Source: Corallococcus caeni (lineage in GTDB: Bacteria; Myxococcota; Myxococcia; Myxococcales; Myxococcaceae). Taken from it: DNA of 64,000 bases. Under the pieces are notes generated by a model that made no database searches, was not told where the DNA came from, and saw nothing but the letters and a program-made list of their open reading frames with translations. Position numbers and translations under genes: made by a program. Location of the stretch: contig NZ_BTTW01000014.1 of NCBI RefSeq assembly GCF_036245865.1, positions 1-64,000 of the forward strand, read 5' to 3'. Below are positions 35,146 to 46,361 of this stretch, one piece after another (positions within the stretch are counted from its first letter, which is position 1; each line of letters opens with the position of its first letter).

Positions 35146-35922
35146 ATGTTCAAGAGTGCGGCGGTGCTCGTGGTGGGCTGTGGTGCGTTGCTGTCCGGCT
35201 GCGGTGGCGACCTGGAGCAGGAGCACCAGGAGATCGTCTCCAACCTGCTGGAGGCGGGGTTCCAGGCGGGCGACATCCAGGTCTCGGAAGAGGCGGTCTA
35301 CGTGGGGGGCGACGCGCTGGTGAGCGTCGAGGCCTCTCGCGAGATGCTCCAGTCCGGCGGGGACAGCGCTGAGCAGTACCGGACGACCAACGTCGTCAGC
35401 ACGTCCCTCGTGACGAAGATCTGCATCAACCCGACGTCCACGTTCACCAGCAACAGCCGGCTGAGCCAGGGCCTGGACCTGGCCATCCAGAACTACAACG
35501 CCCTGGGCCTCTGCTTCACGATGGTGCGGGGGCCCACCACCGGCTGCAGCGCGAACATCACCGCGACGACCGCGGCGGGCACGGTCTACAGCTCGGGCTA
35601 CCCCTCGGGGGGCCGTCCCTACGGGACCATCACCATCGGCACGGGGTGGAACACCGCGCCGCTGGACACGGTCGAGCACATCGTCACCCACGAGCTGGGG
35701 CACACGCTGGGCATGCGCCACTCGGACTACTACTCCCAGGTCATCAGCTGCGGCACCGGGGGCAGCGAAGGCACGGCGGGCGTGGGGGCCATCCTCATCC
35801 CCGGCACGCCCGCCACGTCCTACGTGAACGGGTCGATCTTCAATGCCTGTCTTCCGCCGAACCCGACCGGTGAGTTCACCAGCACGGACATCACCGCGCT
35901 GACGTACCTCTACCGCTGCTGA
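35146..35922 (+). CDS. M57 (HEIGH) metallopeptidase lipoprotein, copy 2
   Basis: A 258-residue paralog of the gene at 33532. The signal reads MFKSAAVLVVGCGALLSGCG; the zinc motif is HELGHTLGMRHSD; GLDLAIQNYNALG and GPTTGCSANITAT are nearly shared. Differences cluster in the N-terminal propeptide-like region and at the C-terminus (NGSIFNACLPPNPTGEFTS). GGGGAGACGACC precedes the ATG. The tandem copies suggest local duplication with a serine protease gene between the two. Confidence 0.9.
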   Translation: MFKSAAVLVVGCGALLSGCGGDLEQEHQEIVSNLLEAGFQAGDIQVSEEAVYVGGDALVSVEASREMLQSGGDSAEQYRTTNVVSTSLVTKICINPTSTFTSNSRLSQGLDLAIQNYNALGLCFTMVRGPTTGCSANITATTAAGTVYSSGYPSGGRPYGTITIGTGWNTAPLDTVEHIVTHELGHTLGMRHSDYYSQVISCGTGGSEGTAGVGAILIPGTPATSYVNGSIFNACLPPNPTGEFTSTDITALTYLYRC

Positions 35923-35934
35923 GTCCGGCGGAGC

Positions 35935-35969
35935 GCGGCCCGGAGACGCTGAAAGCCGTTCCGGGCCGC
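35935..35969. terminator. Bidirectional terminator-like hairpin
   Basis: GCGGCCCGGA (35935-35944) pairs perfectly with TCCGGGCCGC (35960-35969), a 10-bp stem with a 15-base loop. It lies between the convergent M57 gene and the Ig-like lipoprotein gene. No T-run follows on either side. Confidence 0.6.
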
Positions 35970-35982
35970 CAGGTGCTTCAGC

Positions 35983-37299
35983 TCAGGGCACGGTGACGGT
36001 GATGGGATTGCTGCGCCGCTCGTTGCCCGCGCGGTCCGTGGCGATGGCGACGAGGGTGTGCGTGCCGGACAGGCCCGTGGTGTCCCACGTCTTCGTGTAC
36101 GGCGCGGTGGTCGCGAAGGGCGTGAGCCACACGCCGTCCACCTCGAAGATGACGTAGGCCATGGCCTGGCTGTCGCTCGCGGAGGCCGCCAGCGTGACGA
36201 CGCCGCTGACCACCGCGCCGTTGGCAGGCGAGGTGATGACGGAGAGGGACGGCTTCGCGTTGTCCACGATGAACGTCCGCGTGTAGACCACGGACGGGTT
36301 GCCCGCGGCGTCGGTCGCCTGGAAGCCCAGGGTGTACGAGCGGTTGCCCAGGACCAGGGTGTTCCACGAGTAGTAGTAGGTGCTGCCGCTGCTGGTGGGG
36401 TTGGACGACACCACGCCCCCGTTCTGGAAGACCTGCGCCAGGGCCACGGGCGCGCCGCCCTGCAGGGCCACCGTCCACGACGCGTTGACGGTGCCGCGCA
36501 CGTAGTTCTGCATGATGGGCGGGTTCTGGGGCTGGCTCCCGACGATCAGCGGGGGATTGTTGTCCACCGTGACGCTCACCACGCTGGAGGTGCCGCTGTT
36601 GCCGGCCGCATCGAAGGCCTGCGCCGTCAGCGAGTGCACCCCCGACGCCTGGGACGTCGTGTTCCAGGAGATGCTGTACGGCGCCGCCGTGGCCGAGCCG
36701 ATGGGCGTGGTGCCGTCGAAGAAGTCCACGCGGGCGACGCCCACGTCATCCGTCGCGTTCGCGGTGACGGCGACGGTGGAGCGCACGTAGCTGCCCGGGG
36801 CCGGCGCGGTGAGCTCCACGGTGGGCGCCTGGGTGTCGGGATCCTCCTCCAGCAGGAGCCGGTCCGCCTGCGCCGTGACGATGAGCTTCAGCGGCCGGCC
36901 GTTCGCTTCGAGCGCGTTGAAGGCGGAGGGGCCGTCACCCGCGTTGCCCCGCGCCAGGTCGCGCAGGCGCAGGGGAGGGCGCGTCAGGTCCAGCTTCCCG
37001 TCGGCGCGCACCGGCCAGTCGCGGAGCAGCTGGGCTGCGCGCTCCCGCATGGCGGGGCTCTGGAGGCTCGACTCGGGGCCGGACTCCTTCGTGAGCCAGC
37101 TCCGCACGAAGTCCTCGGGAGCCTCGGGGCCGCTCAGCCGCGCCACCAGCTGGCCGAAGGTCGCCGCGTCCTCCTGTCGGGCCTGGGACACGGTGGTGTC
37201 CGGGGTGCTCGCGACCTCACCACAGCCAACGACAGCCAAGGTGCCCGCACCGACGAGCGCGGCGACGAGACCGCGGGTCCCTCTCGAAACGATTCGCAT
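35983..37299 (-). CDS. Ig-like-repeat lipoprotein
   Basis: A 438-residue lipoprotein (GAGTLAVVGCGEV, lipobox VVGC). Residues 30-155 are an alpha-helical region of unknown type. Three Ig-like bacterial repeats follow (about 170-260, 265-345 and 350-438), each with the pattern of ATDxxG and a DAAGN or DRAGN hairpin. Such repeats act as surface adhesion or spacer modules. No catalytic domain is visible. Confidence 0.82.
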   Translation of the reverse strand: MRIVSRGTRGLVAALVGAGTLAVVGCGEVASTPDTTVSQARQEDAATFGQLVARLSGPEAPEDFVRSWLTKESGPESSLQSPAMRERAAQLLRDWPVRADGKLDLTRPPLRLRDLARGNAGDGPSAFNALEANGRPLKLIVTAQADRLLLEEDPDTQAPTVELTAPAPGSYVRSTVAVTANATDDVGVARVDFFDGTTPIGSATAAPYSISWNTTSQASGVHSLTAQAFDAAGNSGTSSVVSVTVDNNPPLIVGSQPQNPPIMQNYVRGTVNASWTVALQGGAPVALAQVFQNGGVVSSNPTSSGSTYYYSWNTLVLGNRSYTLGFQATDAAGNPSVVYTRTFIVDNAKPSLSVITSPANGAVVSGVVTLAASASDSQAMAYVIFEVDGVWLTPFATTAPYTKTWDTTGLSGTHTLVAIATDRAGNERRSNPITVTVP

Positions 37300-37420
37300 T
37301 TGGATTTCCCCTCAGGCGGGCACCCGCGTGGGGTGGGGCGCCCGTGGCAAAAGACATATCAAGAAAGTCTTTCCCGGGTTCAGGGGAATTCGTCTTGGAA
37401 AGCTTGTTGCCCCAAGCGGA

Positions 37421-38053
37421 TCAGTCGGCTTGCATTGCGCGCTTCGGCGTGAGCTGCGCTTCGAGCGTCCGGGCCCAATGGGCAAGCACCTTGCGGCGCC
37501 GGGTGGTGTCGTCGTGGAGCAGGTTCGCGAGCGCCAGGCCGCGCAGGAGGTCCAGCGTCGCGCGCACGGCGTCGCGCACGTCGCGGTCGCGCTCGTCCAA
37601 TCCCAGCAGGTCCACGGTGAGCCGGTGCACCTCGCGGCCCACGTGCGTTTCGAGCGGCAGCAGCAGGGCCTTCAGCTCCGCGTCGGCCCCGGCCGCCACC
37701 CACAGGTGCGTCGCGGCCGTGAAGAGCGGTCCGGCGTAGACGTCATGGAGCAGGTTCAAGAGGGGCTCGACGCGCCGCCGGCTCTCCGACAGGCCCTTCG
37801 CGCGCCGCACCAGCTCCTCGACCTGCTGGTGGAAGACGTGCTCCACGGCGGCCGCGACCAGGGCCGCGCGCGTCGGGAAGTGGTGCTGGCAGGCGCCACG
37901 CGACACCCCCGCGCGCTCGGCGATGGCGCCCATTGTCGCCCCCGCCCAGCCCTTCTCCACGAGCACCTCGATGGCGGCCGTCATCAGCTTCTGCCGCGTC
38001 ACCCGGCTGCGCTCCTGCTCCTGCCGTGTCGTTCCGCTCGCCGCGCCGCTCAT
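37421..38053 (-). CDS. TetR-family regulator
   Basis: A 210-residue repressor with an N-terminal TetR HTH (RQKLMTAAIEVLVEKGWAGA, then TMGAIAERAGVSRGACQHHF) and a helical ligand domain with HLWVAAGADAELKALLLPLE. It lies divergent to the atu-like operon and is its likely local regulator (AtuR role). The ATG at 38053 is the natural start; the ORF upstream runs over the operator palindrome. The inducer is unknown, but an acyl-CoA of the pathway is likely. Confidence 0.88.
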   Translation of the reverse strand: MSGAASGTTRQEQERSRVTRQKLMTAAIEVLVEKGWAGATMGAIAERAGVSRGACQHHFPTRAALVAAAVEHVFHQQVEELVRRAKGLSESRRRVEPLLNLLHDVYAGPLFTAATHLWVAAGADAELKALLLPLETHVGREVHRLTVDLLGLDERDRDVRDAVRATLDLLRGLALANLLHDDTTRRRKVLAHWARTLEAQLTPKRAMQAD

Positions 38054-38081
38054 GGAGCCACACTGTTGCGGCGGGAAGAAA

Positions 38082-38101
38082 AAAGCAATCGTGATTGCTT
38101 T
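38082..38101. promoter_or_regulatory. TetR operator palindrome
   Basis: A perfect 20-bp palindrome, AAAGCAATC-GT-GATTGCTTT, lies in the 97-bp gap between the divergent tetR and atuA-like starts. It is AT-rich in a GC-rich genome and 9+2+9 in shape, typical for a TetR dimer site. It is 28 bases from the tetR start and 49 bases from the atuA ATG, so it could cover both promoters. Confidence 0.75.
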
Positions 38102-38150
38102 CTTTGGGTGGCGGGGTACAGACTCGCCGCTCCCTGGCACAGGAGGTGCG

Positions 38151-39845
38151 ATGGACGGGCGATCGCTGCGCATCGGCAATGCATCCGGCTTCTACGGCGA
38201 CCGCTTCTCCGCGTTCCGGGAGATGCTGGAGGGCGGGCCGCTCGACGTGCTCACCGGCGACTACCTGGCGGAGCTGACCATGCTCATCCTGGGCCGCGAC
38301 CGGCTGAAGAACCCGGACGGCGGCTACGCCCGGACGTTCCTGCGCCAGCTGGAGGAGACGCTCGGGCTCGCGGTGGAGCGCAAGGTGCGCATCGTCGCGA
38401 ACGCCGGTGGCCTCAACCCGCAGGGGCTCGCGAACGACCTGCGCGCGCTCGCCACGAAGCTGGGACTGTCCGTCAACATCGCGCATGTCGAAGGCGATGA
38501 CCTCGTCGGACGCGCGGATGAGCTTGGCTTCGACCAGCCCCTCACGGCGAACGCGTACCTCGGGGGCTGGGGCATCGCGGCCTGCCTGGACGCGGGCGCG
38601 GACATCGTCGTCACGGGGCGCGTGACGGACGCGTCGCTCGTCGTCGGCCCCGCGGCCTCCCACTTCGGCTGGAAGCGCGACGACTGGGACCGCCTCGCGG
38701 GCGCCATGGTCGCGGGCCACGTCCTGGAGTGCGGAGCCCAGGCCACGGGCGGCAACTTCGCGCGCTTCGGCGAAATCGACGTGCGCCGGCCCGGCTTCCC
38801 TCTGGCGGAGGTCTTCGCCGACGGCTCGAGCATCATCACGAAGCATCCGGACACCGGGGGCGCCGTCACCGTCGACACGGTGAAGGCCCAGCTCGTCTAT
38901 GAAATCGGCGGGGCCCGCTATGCCGGCCCTGACGCCACCGCGCGCTTCGACACCATCGTGATCGACGCGGAGGGCCCCGACCGGGTGCGCCTGTCGGGCG
39001 TGCGCGGCGAGCCGCCCCCTCCGGACGTGAAGGTGTGCCTGAACCGGCTCGGCGGCTTCCGCAACGACGCCCAGTTCGTGCTGGTGGGCCTGGACATCGA
39101 GGAGAAGGCCGCGCTCGTGCGGACGCAGCTCAACGCGACGCTCAAGCCCCGGCCCTCGGAGGTCCTCTACACGCTCGCGCGCACCGACCACGCCGACGCC
39201 CCGAGCGAGGAGCAGGCGTCGGCGACCCTGCGGGTCACCGTGAAGGACGCCGACCCGAAGGTCGCCGGCCGGGCCTTCACCGGCGCCGTGGTGGAGCTCG
39301 CCCTGTCCAGCTACCCCGGCTTCTTCCTGCCCGCGCTGCCCGGTGAGGCTTCGCCCTTCGGCGTCTACACCGCGGGCTATGTGGACGCGCGGAAGGTGCC
39401 GCACGTGGCGGTGCTTCCGGATGGGCGGCGCATCGACGTGTTGCCTCCGGAGGAGACGCGGAAGCTCGAAGCCGTCCCCGCGCCGTCGCTGCCCGCGCCG
39501 CGGCTGGCGGGGCCCACCCGGCGCGCGCCGCTTGGTCAGGTCGCCCTGGCCCGCAGCGGCGACAAGGGCGGGGACGCGAACATCGGCGTCTGGGTCCGCA
39601 CCGACGAGGCGTGGAGCTGGCTCGTGCACACCCTCACGGAGGAGCGGCTGCGCGCGCTGCTGCCGGAGACGCAGGCGCTGAAGATCCAGCGCCACGTGCT
39701 CCCGAACCTGCGCGCCCTGAACTTCGTCATCGAGGGACTGCTGGGCGAAGGCGTCTCGTCGTCCACCCGCTTCGATCAGCAGGCCAAGGCGCTGGGCGAG
39801 TGGCTGCGCTCGCGCCACGTCGACGTCCCGGAATCGCTTCTCTAG
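38151..39845 (+). CDS. atuA: AtuA-like protein (DUF1446)
   Basis: A 564-residue cytosolic protein of the AtuA/DUF1446 family, associated with acyclic terpene utilization; the molecular function is not known. Typical blocks are RIGNASGFYGDRFSAFREML, VANAGGLNPQGLAND, GRVTDASLVVGPA and GHVLECGAQATGGNF. The C-terminal domain contains ALARSGDKGGDANIGVWVR, the AtuA C-terminal-like segment. AGGAGGTG precedes the ATG at 38151. It is the first gene of the operon transcribed away from the TetR gene. Confidence 0.88.
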   Translation: MDGRSLRIGNASGFYGDRFSAFREMLEGGPLDVLTGDYLAELTMLILGRDRLKNPDGGYARTFLRQLEETLGLAVERKVRIVANAGGLNPQGLANDLRALATKLGLSVNIAHVEGDDLVGRADELGFDQPLTANAYLGGWGIAACLDAGADIVVTGRVTDASLVVGPAASHFGWKRDDWDRLAGAMVAGHVLECGAQATGGNFARFGEIDVRRPGFPLAEVFADGSSIITKHPDTGGAVTVDTVKAQLVYEIGGARYAGPDATARFDTIVIDAEGPDRVRLSGVRGEPPPPDVKVCLNRLGGFRNDAQFVLVGLDIEEKAALVRTQLNATLKPRPSEVLYTLARTDHADAPSEEQASATLRVTVKDADPKVAGRAFTGAVVELALSSYPGFFLPALPGEASPFGVYTAGYVDARKVPHVAVLPDGRRIDVLPPEETRKLEAVPAPSLPAPRLAGPTRRAPLGQVALARSGDKGGDANIGVWVRTDEAWSWLVHTLTEERLRALLPETQALKIQRHVLPNLRALNFVIEGLLGEGVSSSTRFDQQAKALGEWLRSRHVDVPESLL

Positions 39846-39880
39846 CGCCTTCGCGCGCCCCCAAGTCCACCGAGGAAGCC

Positions 39881-41044
39881 ATGCAGCAGACCCAGGAACA
39901 CCGCGCCATCCGACAGACCGTCCGCAAGTTCGTGGAACAGGAGCTGAACCCGCATGTCGACGCCTGGGAGGCCGCGGAGATCTTCCCGGCCCGGGAGGTG
40001 TTCCGGAAGCTGGGCGAGCTGGGGCTGCTCGGCATCACGAAGCCCGCGGAGTTCGGCGGCCTGGGGCTCGACGCGTCGTTCTCCGTCGCCTTCGCCGAGG
40101 AGCTGGGTCACTGCACCTGCGGCGCGCTGCCCATGGCCATCGGCGTGGTGACGGACATGGCGACGCCCGCGCTCGCCCGCTTCGGCAGCGACACGCTGCG
40201 ACGGGAGTTCCTGGCGCCGACGCTCACCGGCGAGCGCGTCTGCTCCATCGCGGTGAGCGAGCCCGGCGCCGGCTCCGACGTGGCGAGCGTGACGACCACG
40301 GCGCGCCGCGATGGCGACGACTACGTCATCGACGGCAGCAAGATGTGGATCACCAACGGCATGCAGGCGGACTGGGTCTGCCTGCTCGCCAACACGGGGG
40401 AGGGACCGGCACACGCGAACAAGTCGCTCATCATCGTGCCCATGGACCGCCCCGGCATCACGCGGTCGAAGATCCGCAAGCTCGGCATGTGGGCGTCCGA
40501 CACGGCGCAGCTCTTCTTCGACGGCGTGCGCGTCCCCACGCGCTTCCGCATCGGCGACGAGGGGCGCGGCTTCGCCATGCAGATGCAGCAGTTCCAGGAG
40601 GAGCGGCTGTTCGTGTCCGCGAGCACGCTCGTCACCTTCGACCGGCTCATCGCCCAGACGGCCGAGTACACGCGGCAGCGCAAGGCCTTCGGCCAGTCCA
40701 TCCTCGACAACCAGAGCGTGCACTTCCGGCTGGCCGAACTGCAGACGGAGGTGGAGGCGCTCCGGGCGCTCATCTACCGGACCGTCGGCATGTACATCGA
40801 GAACAAGGACGACCCGGAGGTCGTGAAGCTCGCCTCGATGTGCAAGCTCAAGTCGGGCCGGCTGGCCCGCGAGCTCGTCGACGGTTGCCTCCAGTACTGG
40901 GGGGGCATGGGCTTCACCTGGGACAACCCCGTCGCCCGCGCCTACCGCGACCTGCGTCTGGGCTCCATCGGTGGCGGCGCGGACGAGGTGATGCTCGGCA
41001 TCATCAGCAAGGCCATGGGCACGCTGCCCCGCAAGGCACGCTAG
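39881..41044 (+). CDS. Acyl-CoA dehydrogenase (AtuD-like)
   Basis: A 387-residue FAD-dependent acyl-CoA dehydrogenase. It shows GLLGITKPAEFGGLGLDAS, VSEPGAGSDVASVTTTARRD (flavin/substrate loop), GSKMWITNG and TRQRKAFGQSILDNQSVHF. The usual C-terminal YEGT catalytic motif is replaced by LGSIGGGADEVMLGI, the form seen in AtuD-like citronellyl-CoA dehydrogenases. The proposed role is oxidising citronellyl-type CoA to the 2,3-unsaturated CoA. GAGGAAGCC precedes the ATG. The third gene follows after nine bases. Confidence 0.87.
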   Translation: MQQTQEHRAIRQTVRKFVEQELNPHVDAWEAAEIFPAREVFRKLGELGLLGITKPAEFGGLGLDASFSVAFAEELGHCTCGALPMAIGVVTDMATPALARFGSDTLRREFLAPTLTGERVCSIAVSEPGAGSDVASVTTTARRDGDDYVIDGSKMWITNGMQADWVCLLANTGEGPAHANKSLIIVPMDRPGITRSKIRKLGMWASDTAQLFFDGVRVPTRFRIGDEGRGFAMQMQQFQEERLFVSASTLVTFDRLIAQTAEYTRQRKAFGQSILDNQSVHFRLAELQTEVEALRALIYRTVGMYIENKDDPEVVKLASMCKLKSGRLARELVDGCLQYWGGMGFTWDNPVARAYRDLRLGSIGGGADEVMLGIISKAMGTLPRKAR

Positions 41045-41053
41045 GAGAACACG

Positions 41054-41932
41054 ATGGGATACCGTTCAGTCTTCGCTCCGGATGCGTTCGCGGGCCGCAC
41101 CATCATCGTCACCGGCGCCGGCAGCGGCATCGGCCGGTGCACCGCGCACGAGCTCGCGTCGCTCGGCGCGCACGTCGTCCTTGTCGGCCGCAAGCAGGAG
41201 AAGCTCGCGAAGGTCGCGGGGGAGCTGGCCTCCGAGGGCCATGCGTCCACGCAGCACGCCGTGGACATCCGCGACGAGGCCGCGGTGCGCGACATGGTCG
41301 CCGCCGTCGTCAAGGAGCGCGGCCGCATCCACGGGCTCGTGAACAACGCCGGCGGGCAGTTCCCGTCGCCGCTGTCGGCCATCTCCAAGAAGGGCTTCGA
41401 GGCGGTCGTCGCGACGAACCTCACCGGCGGCTTCCTGGTCGCGCGCGAGGTGTTCAACCAGTCCATGACCGACCACGGTGGCGCCATCGTGAACATGCTC
41501 GCGGATGCCTGGAACGGCATGCCGGGCATGGGCCACTCGGGCGCGGCCCGGGCCGGCATGTTCAACCTGACGCAGACCGCCGCCGTCGAATGGGCCTTCG
41601 CCGGGGTCCGCGTGAACGCCGTCGCGCCCGGCTGGGTCGCCTCCAGCGGCCTGGACACCTACGAGGACCCCTTCGTCCGCGAGATGATCCCCATCCTGCG
41701 CAAGCAGGTGCCGCTGCACCGGCTGGCCACGGAGGCGGAGGTCAGCGGCGCCATCGTCTTCCTCCTCTCCGACGTGGCGGCGTTCATCACCGGCGAGGTC
41801 ATCCGCATCGACGGCGGGGCGTCCTGCAACACCAAGGCGTTCCCGCTGTCGGAGCACTCGAACTCCAAGCCATACGACGGGTTCCACCTGGCCCAGGGGC
41901 CCGCCATCCTCGACGGCCCGAAGGAGAAGTGA
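41054..41932 (+). CDS. Short-chain dehydrogenase, PECR-like active site
   Basis: A 292-residue SDR in the atu-like operon, comparable to AtuB or AtuG. It has the NAD(P) motif VTGAGSGIG (19-27) and NNAGG (97-101). The canonical Y-x-x-x-K is not present; the position reads MGHSGAARAGMFNLTQTAAV, similar to PECR-type enoyl-CoA reductases. The substrate could be a branched enoyl-CoA or an alcohol. AGGAGA precedes the ATG. Confidence 0.82.
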   Translation: MGYRSVFAPDAFAGRTIIVTGAGSGIGRCTAHELASLGAHVVLVGRKQEKLAKVAGELASEGHASTQHAVDIRDEAAVRDMVAAVVKERGRIHGLVNNAGGQFPSPLSAISKKGFEAVVATNLTGGFLVAREVFNQSMTDHGGAIVNMLADAWNGMPGMGHSGAARAGMFNLTQTAAVEWAFAGVRVNAVAPGWVASSGLDTYEDPFVREMIPILRKQVPLHRLATEAEVSGAIVFLLSDVAAFITGEVIRIDGGASCNTKAFPLSEHSNSKPYDGFHLAQGPAILDGPKEK

Positions 41933-41933
41933 C

Positions 41934-43550
41934 GTGCCTACGCTCGTCTCCCAAGTCGAACCGGCCTCCGCCGCCTTCACCACGCAGCGCGAGGAGATGC
42001 TCGCCCGCGTCGCCCAGCTGCGCGCCATCGAGCAGAAGTCGCGCGACACCGAGCAGCTGGCCCGCGAGAAGTTCAAGCAGCGCGGGCAGTTGCTCCCGCG
42101 CGAGCGTCTGGCGCTGCTGCTCGACCGGGGCTCGCCCTTCCTGGAGCTCTCCACGCTCTGCGGCTACAAGCACCACGACGACAGCGACGGCTCGCTGGCC
42201 GGTGGCAACACCCTCATCGGCATTGGCTTCGTGTCCGGCGTGCGCTGTCTGGTGTTCGTGAGCAACTCCGCCGTGAAGGGCGGCACCGCGACGCCGTGGG
42301 GCGTCCAGAAGGCCCTGCGCGCGCAGGAGATTGCCCTGGAGAACCGGCTGCCCGTCGTGTCGCTCGTGGAGAGCGGCGGCGCGAACCTGCTCTACCAGCA
42401 GGAGATCTTCATCCCGGGCGGGGAGACCTTCTACAACCAGGCGAAGCTGTCCGCGGCCGGCATCCCGCAGGTCACCGTCGTCCACGGGTCCAGCACGGCG
42501 GGCGGCGCGTACATCCCGGGCCTGTCCGACCACGTCGTGATGGTGCGCGGCAAGGCGAAGGTGTTCCTCGCCGGCCCGCCGCTATTGCTCGCGGCCACGG
42601 GCGAGGTCGCTACGGACGAGGACCTGGGCGGCGCGGAGATGCACACCACCGTGGCCGGGACCTCGGATCACCTCGCGGAGGACGACGCCGACGGCATCCG
42701 CATCGCGCGGGAGATCGTCGCGTCGCTCGGCTGGAATGATTCCCTGCCTGCGTCCTCGCGTCCCGGCTTCGAGCCGCCGCGCTACGCGGTGGAGGAGCTG
42801 TGCGGCGTCGTGCCCATCGACCACCGGCGGCCCTACGACTGCCGCGAGGTGATTGCCCGGCTCGTGGATGGCTCGGACTTCTCGCCGTTCAAGGACGACT
42901 ACGACGCGCTCACCGTCTGCGGCTGGGCGCGCATCGAGGGCCGGGCGGTGGGCATCATCGGCAACAACGGGCCCATCACGGCGAAGGGCGCGACGAAGGC
43001 GGGGCAGTTCATCCAGCTCTGCTGCCAGGCGCGCACGCCCATCGTCTACCTGCAGAACACCACCGGCTACATGGTGGGCACCCAGTCCGAGCAGGGCGGC
43101 ATCGTGAAGCACGGCGCGAAGATGCTGCAGGCCGTGGCGAACGCGACCGTGCCGCAGATGACCATTCTGCTGGGTGGCGCCTTCGGTGCGGGCAACTACG
43201 GCATGTGCGGCCGTGCGTTCCATCCGCGCTTCATCTTCGCCTGGCCCAACGCGCGCACCGCGGTGATGGGCGGCGAGCAGGCGGCGAAGGTGCTGACCAT
43301 CGTCGCCACGGAGAAGGCCCGGCGCGCGGGGCTGCCGCCCGACCAGGAGTTCCTGGACGGGATGGCGAAGCCGCTCATCGAGCAGTTCGACCAGGAGTCG
43401 GACGCCTTCCACTGCAGCGCGCGGCTGTTCGACGACGGTGTCATCGACCCCCGGGACACGCGGCGGGTGCTCGGGTTCATCCTGGCCACGTGCGATGAGG
43501 CTTCGCGCCGCACGCTGTCACCCAACTCCTTCGGCGTCGCCCGGCTGTAG
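41934..43550 (+). CDS. atuC: Acyl-CoA carboxylase beta subunit (AtuC-like geranyl-CoA carboxylase)
   Basis: A 538-residue carboxyltransferase subunit. Blocks include VSLVESGGANLLYQQEIF, HGSSTAGGAYIPGLSDH and LQNTTGYMVGTQSEQGGIVK, then GGAFGAGNYGMCGRAF. The family includes methylcrotonyl-CoA and geranyl-CoA carboxylases. Operon context (AtuA-like and SDR, TetR) favours geranyl-CoA. A liu-type HMG-CoA lyase gene is absent. The GTG start at 41934 follows GGAGAAG and lies just after the SDR stop. Confidence 0.88.
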   Translation: MPTLVSQVEPASAAFTTQREEMLARVAQLRAIEQKSRDTEQLAREKFKQRGQLLPRERLALLLDRGSPFLELSTLCGYKHHDDSDGSLAGGNTLIGIGFVSGVRCLVFVSNSAVKGGTATPWGVQKALRAQEIALENRLPVVSLVESGGANLLYQQEIFIPGGETFYNQAKLSAAGIPQVTVVHGSSTAGGAYIPGLSDHVVMVRGKAKVFLAGPPLLLAATGEVATDEDLGGAEMHTTVAGTSDHLAEDDADGIRIAREIVASLGWNDSLPASSRPGFEPPRYAVEELCGVVPIDHRRPYDCREVIARLVDGSDFSPFKDDYDALTVCGWARIEGRAVGIIGNNGPITAKGATKAGQFIQLCCQARTPIVYLQNTTGYMVGTQSEQGGIVKHGAKMLQAVANATVPQMTILLGGAFGAGNYGMCGRAFHPRFIFAWPNARTAVMGGEQAAKVLTIVATEKARRAGLPPDQEFLDGMAKPLIEQFDQESDAFHCSARLFDDGVIDPRDTRRVLGFILATCDEASRRTLSPNSFGVARL

Positions 43551-43561
43551 CGAGGGGAATC

Positions 43562-45570
<2,009 letters not shown>

Positions 45571-45574
<4 letters not shown>

Positions 45575-46344
45575 GTGAAGCACCGCTCGTCCGTTACGAG
45601 GTGGCTCGCGGCGTCGCGACCCTCACGCTCGACTCGCCCCGCAACCGCAACGCGCTGTCGCGGGCGCTCGTCACGCAGCTGCTGGAGCGGCTGCACGCCG
45701 TGGGGGCCGACCCCTCGGTGCGCGCGGTCGTCCTCGCGGCCACCGGTCCCGCGTTCTGCGCCGGTGCGGACCTCTCGGAGATGGCGGACGGAGGCGCCGC
45801 GAAGGCTCCGGCCGTGCTGCTGGACGTGCTGCGCACGATCGTGACGCTGCCCCAGCCGGTCGTCGCGAAGGTCGCGGGGCAGGTGAGGGCGGGGGGCATC
45901 GGCATCGTGGGCGCGTGCGACGTGGCGGTCGTCGCGGAGTCCGTGAAGTTCGCCTTCACGGAGGCGCGCATCGGCGTGACGCCCGCGGTCATCTCCCTCA
46001 CCACGCTGCCGCACCTGACCAGCCGGGCGGCGAGCCGCTACTTCCTCACCGGTGAGGCGTTCGACGCCGCCGAGGCCGCGCGCATCGGGCTCATCACGTC
46101 CGCGGTGCCGGACGCGTCGCTGGAGGGCGCCGTCGAGCAGATATTGGAGACCTTCCGGGTGTCGTCGCCGCAGGGGCTTCGTGAGACCAAGCAACTGGTA
46201 GCCGCCGGGCTGCGCGCGCGCCTGGACGCCGGGGGCGCGGACATGGTCGCGCTCTCCGGACGGCTGTTCGCCTCCGAAGAGGCCCAGGAGGGCATGCTCG
46301 CCTTCCTGGAGCGCCGTCCCCCGGCGTGGGCCGCACCCAAATAG
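45571..46344 (+). CDS. Enoyl-CoA hydratase (AtuE-like)
   Basis: A 257-residue crotonase-family enzyme. It shows the oxyanion segment LAATGPAFCAGADLSEM, the second-loop GACDVAVVAESVKFAFTEAR and GVTPAVISLTTLPHLTSRAA. The proposed role is hydration of an isohexenylglutaconyl-CoA-like intermediate. The ATG overlaps the atuF stop (ATGA), which indicates coupling. Confidence 0.88.
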
Positions 46345-46361
46345 ACGAAAGGGAGCACACG

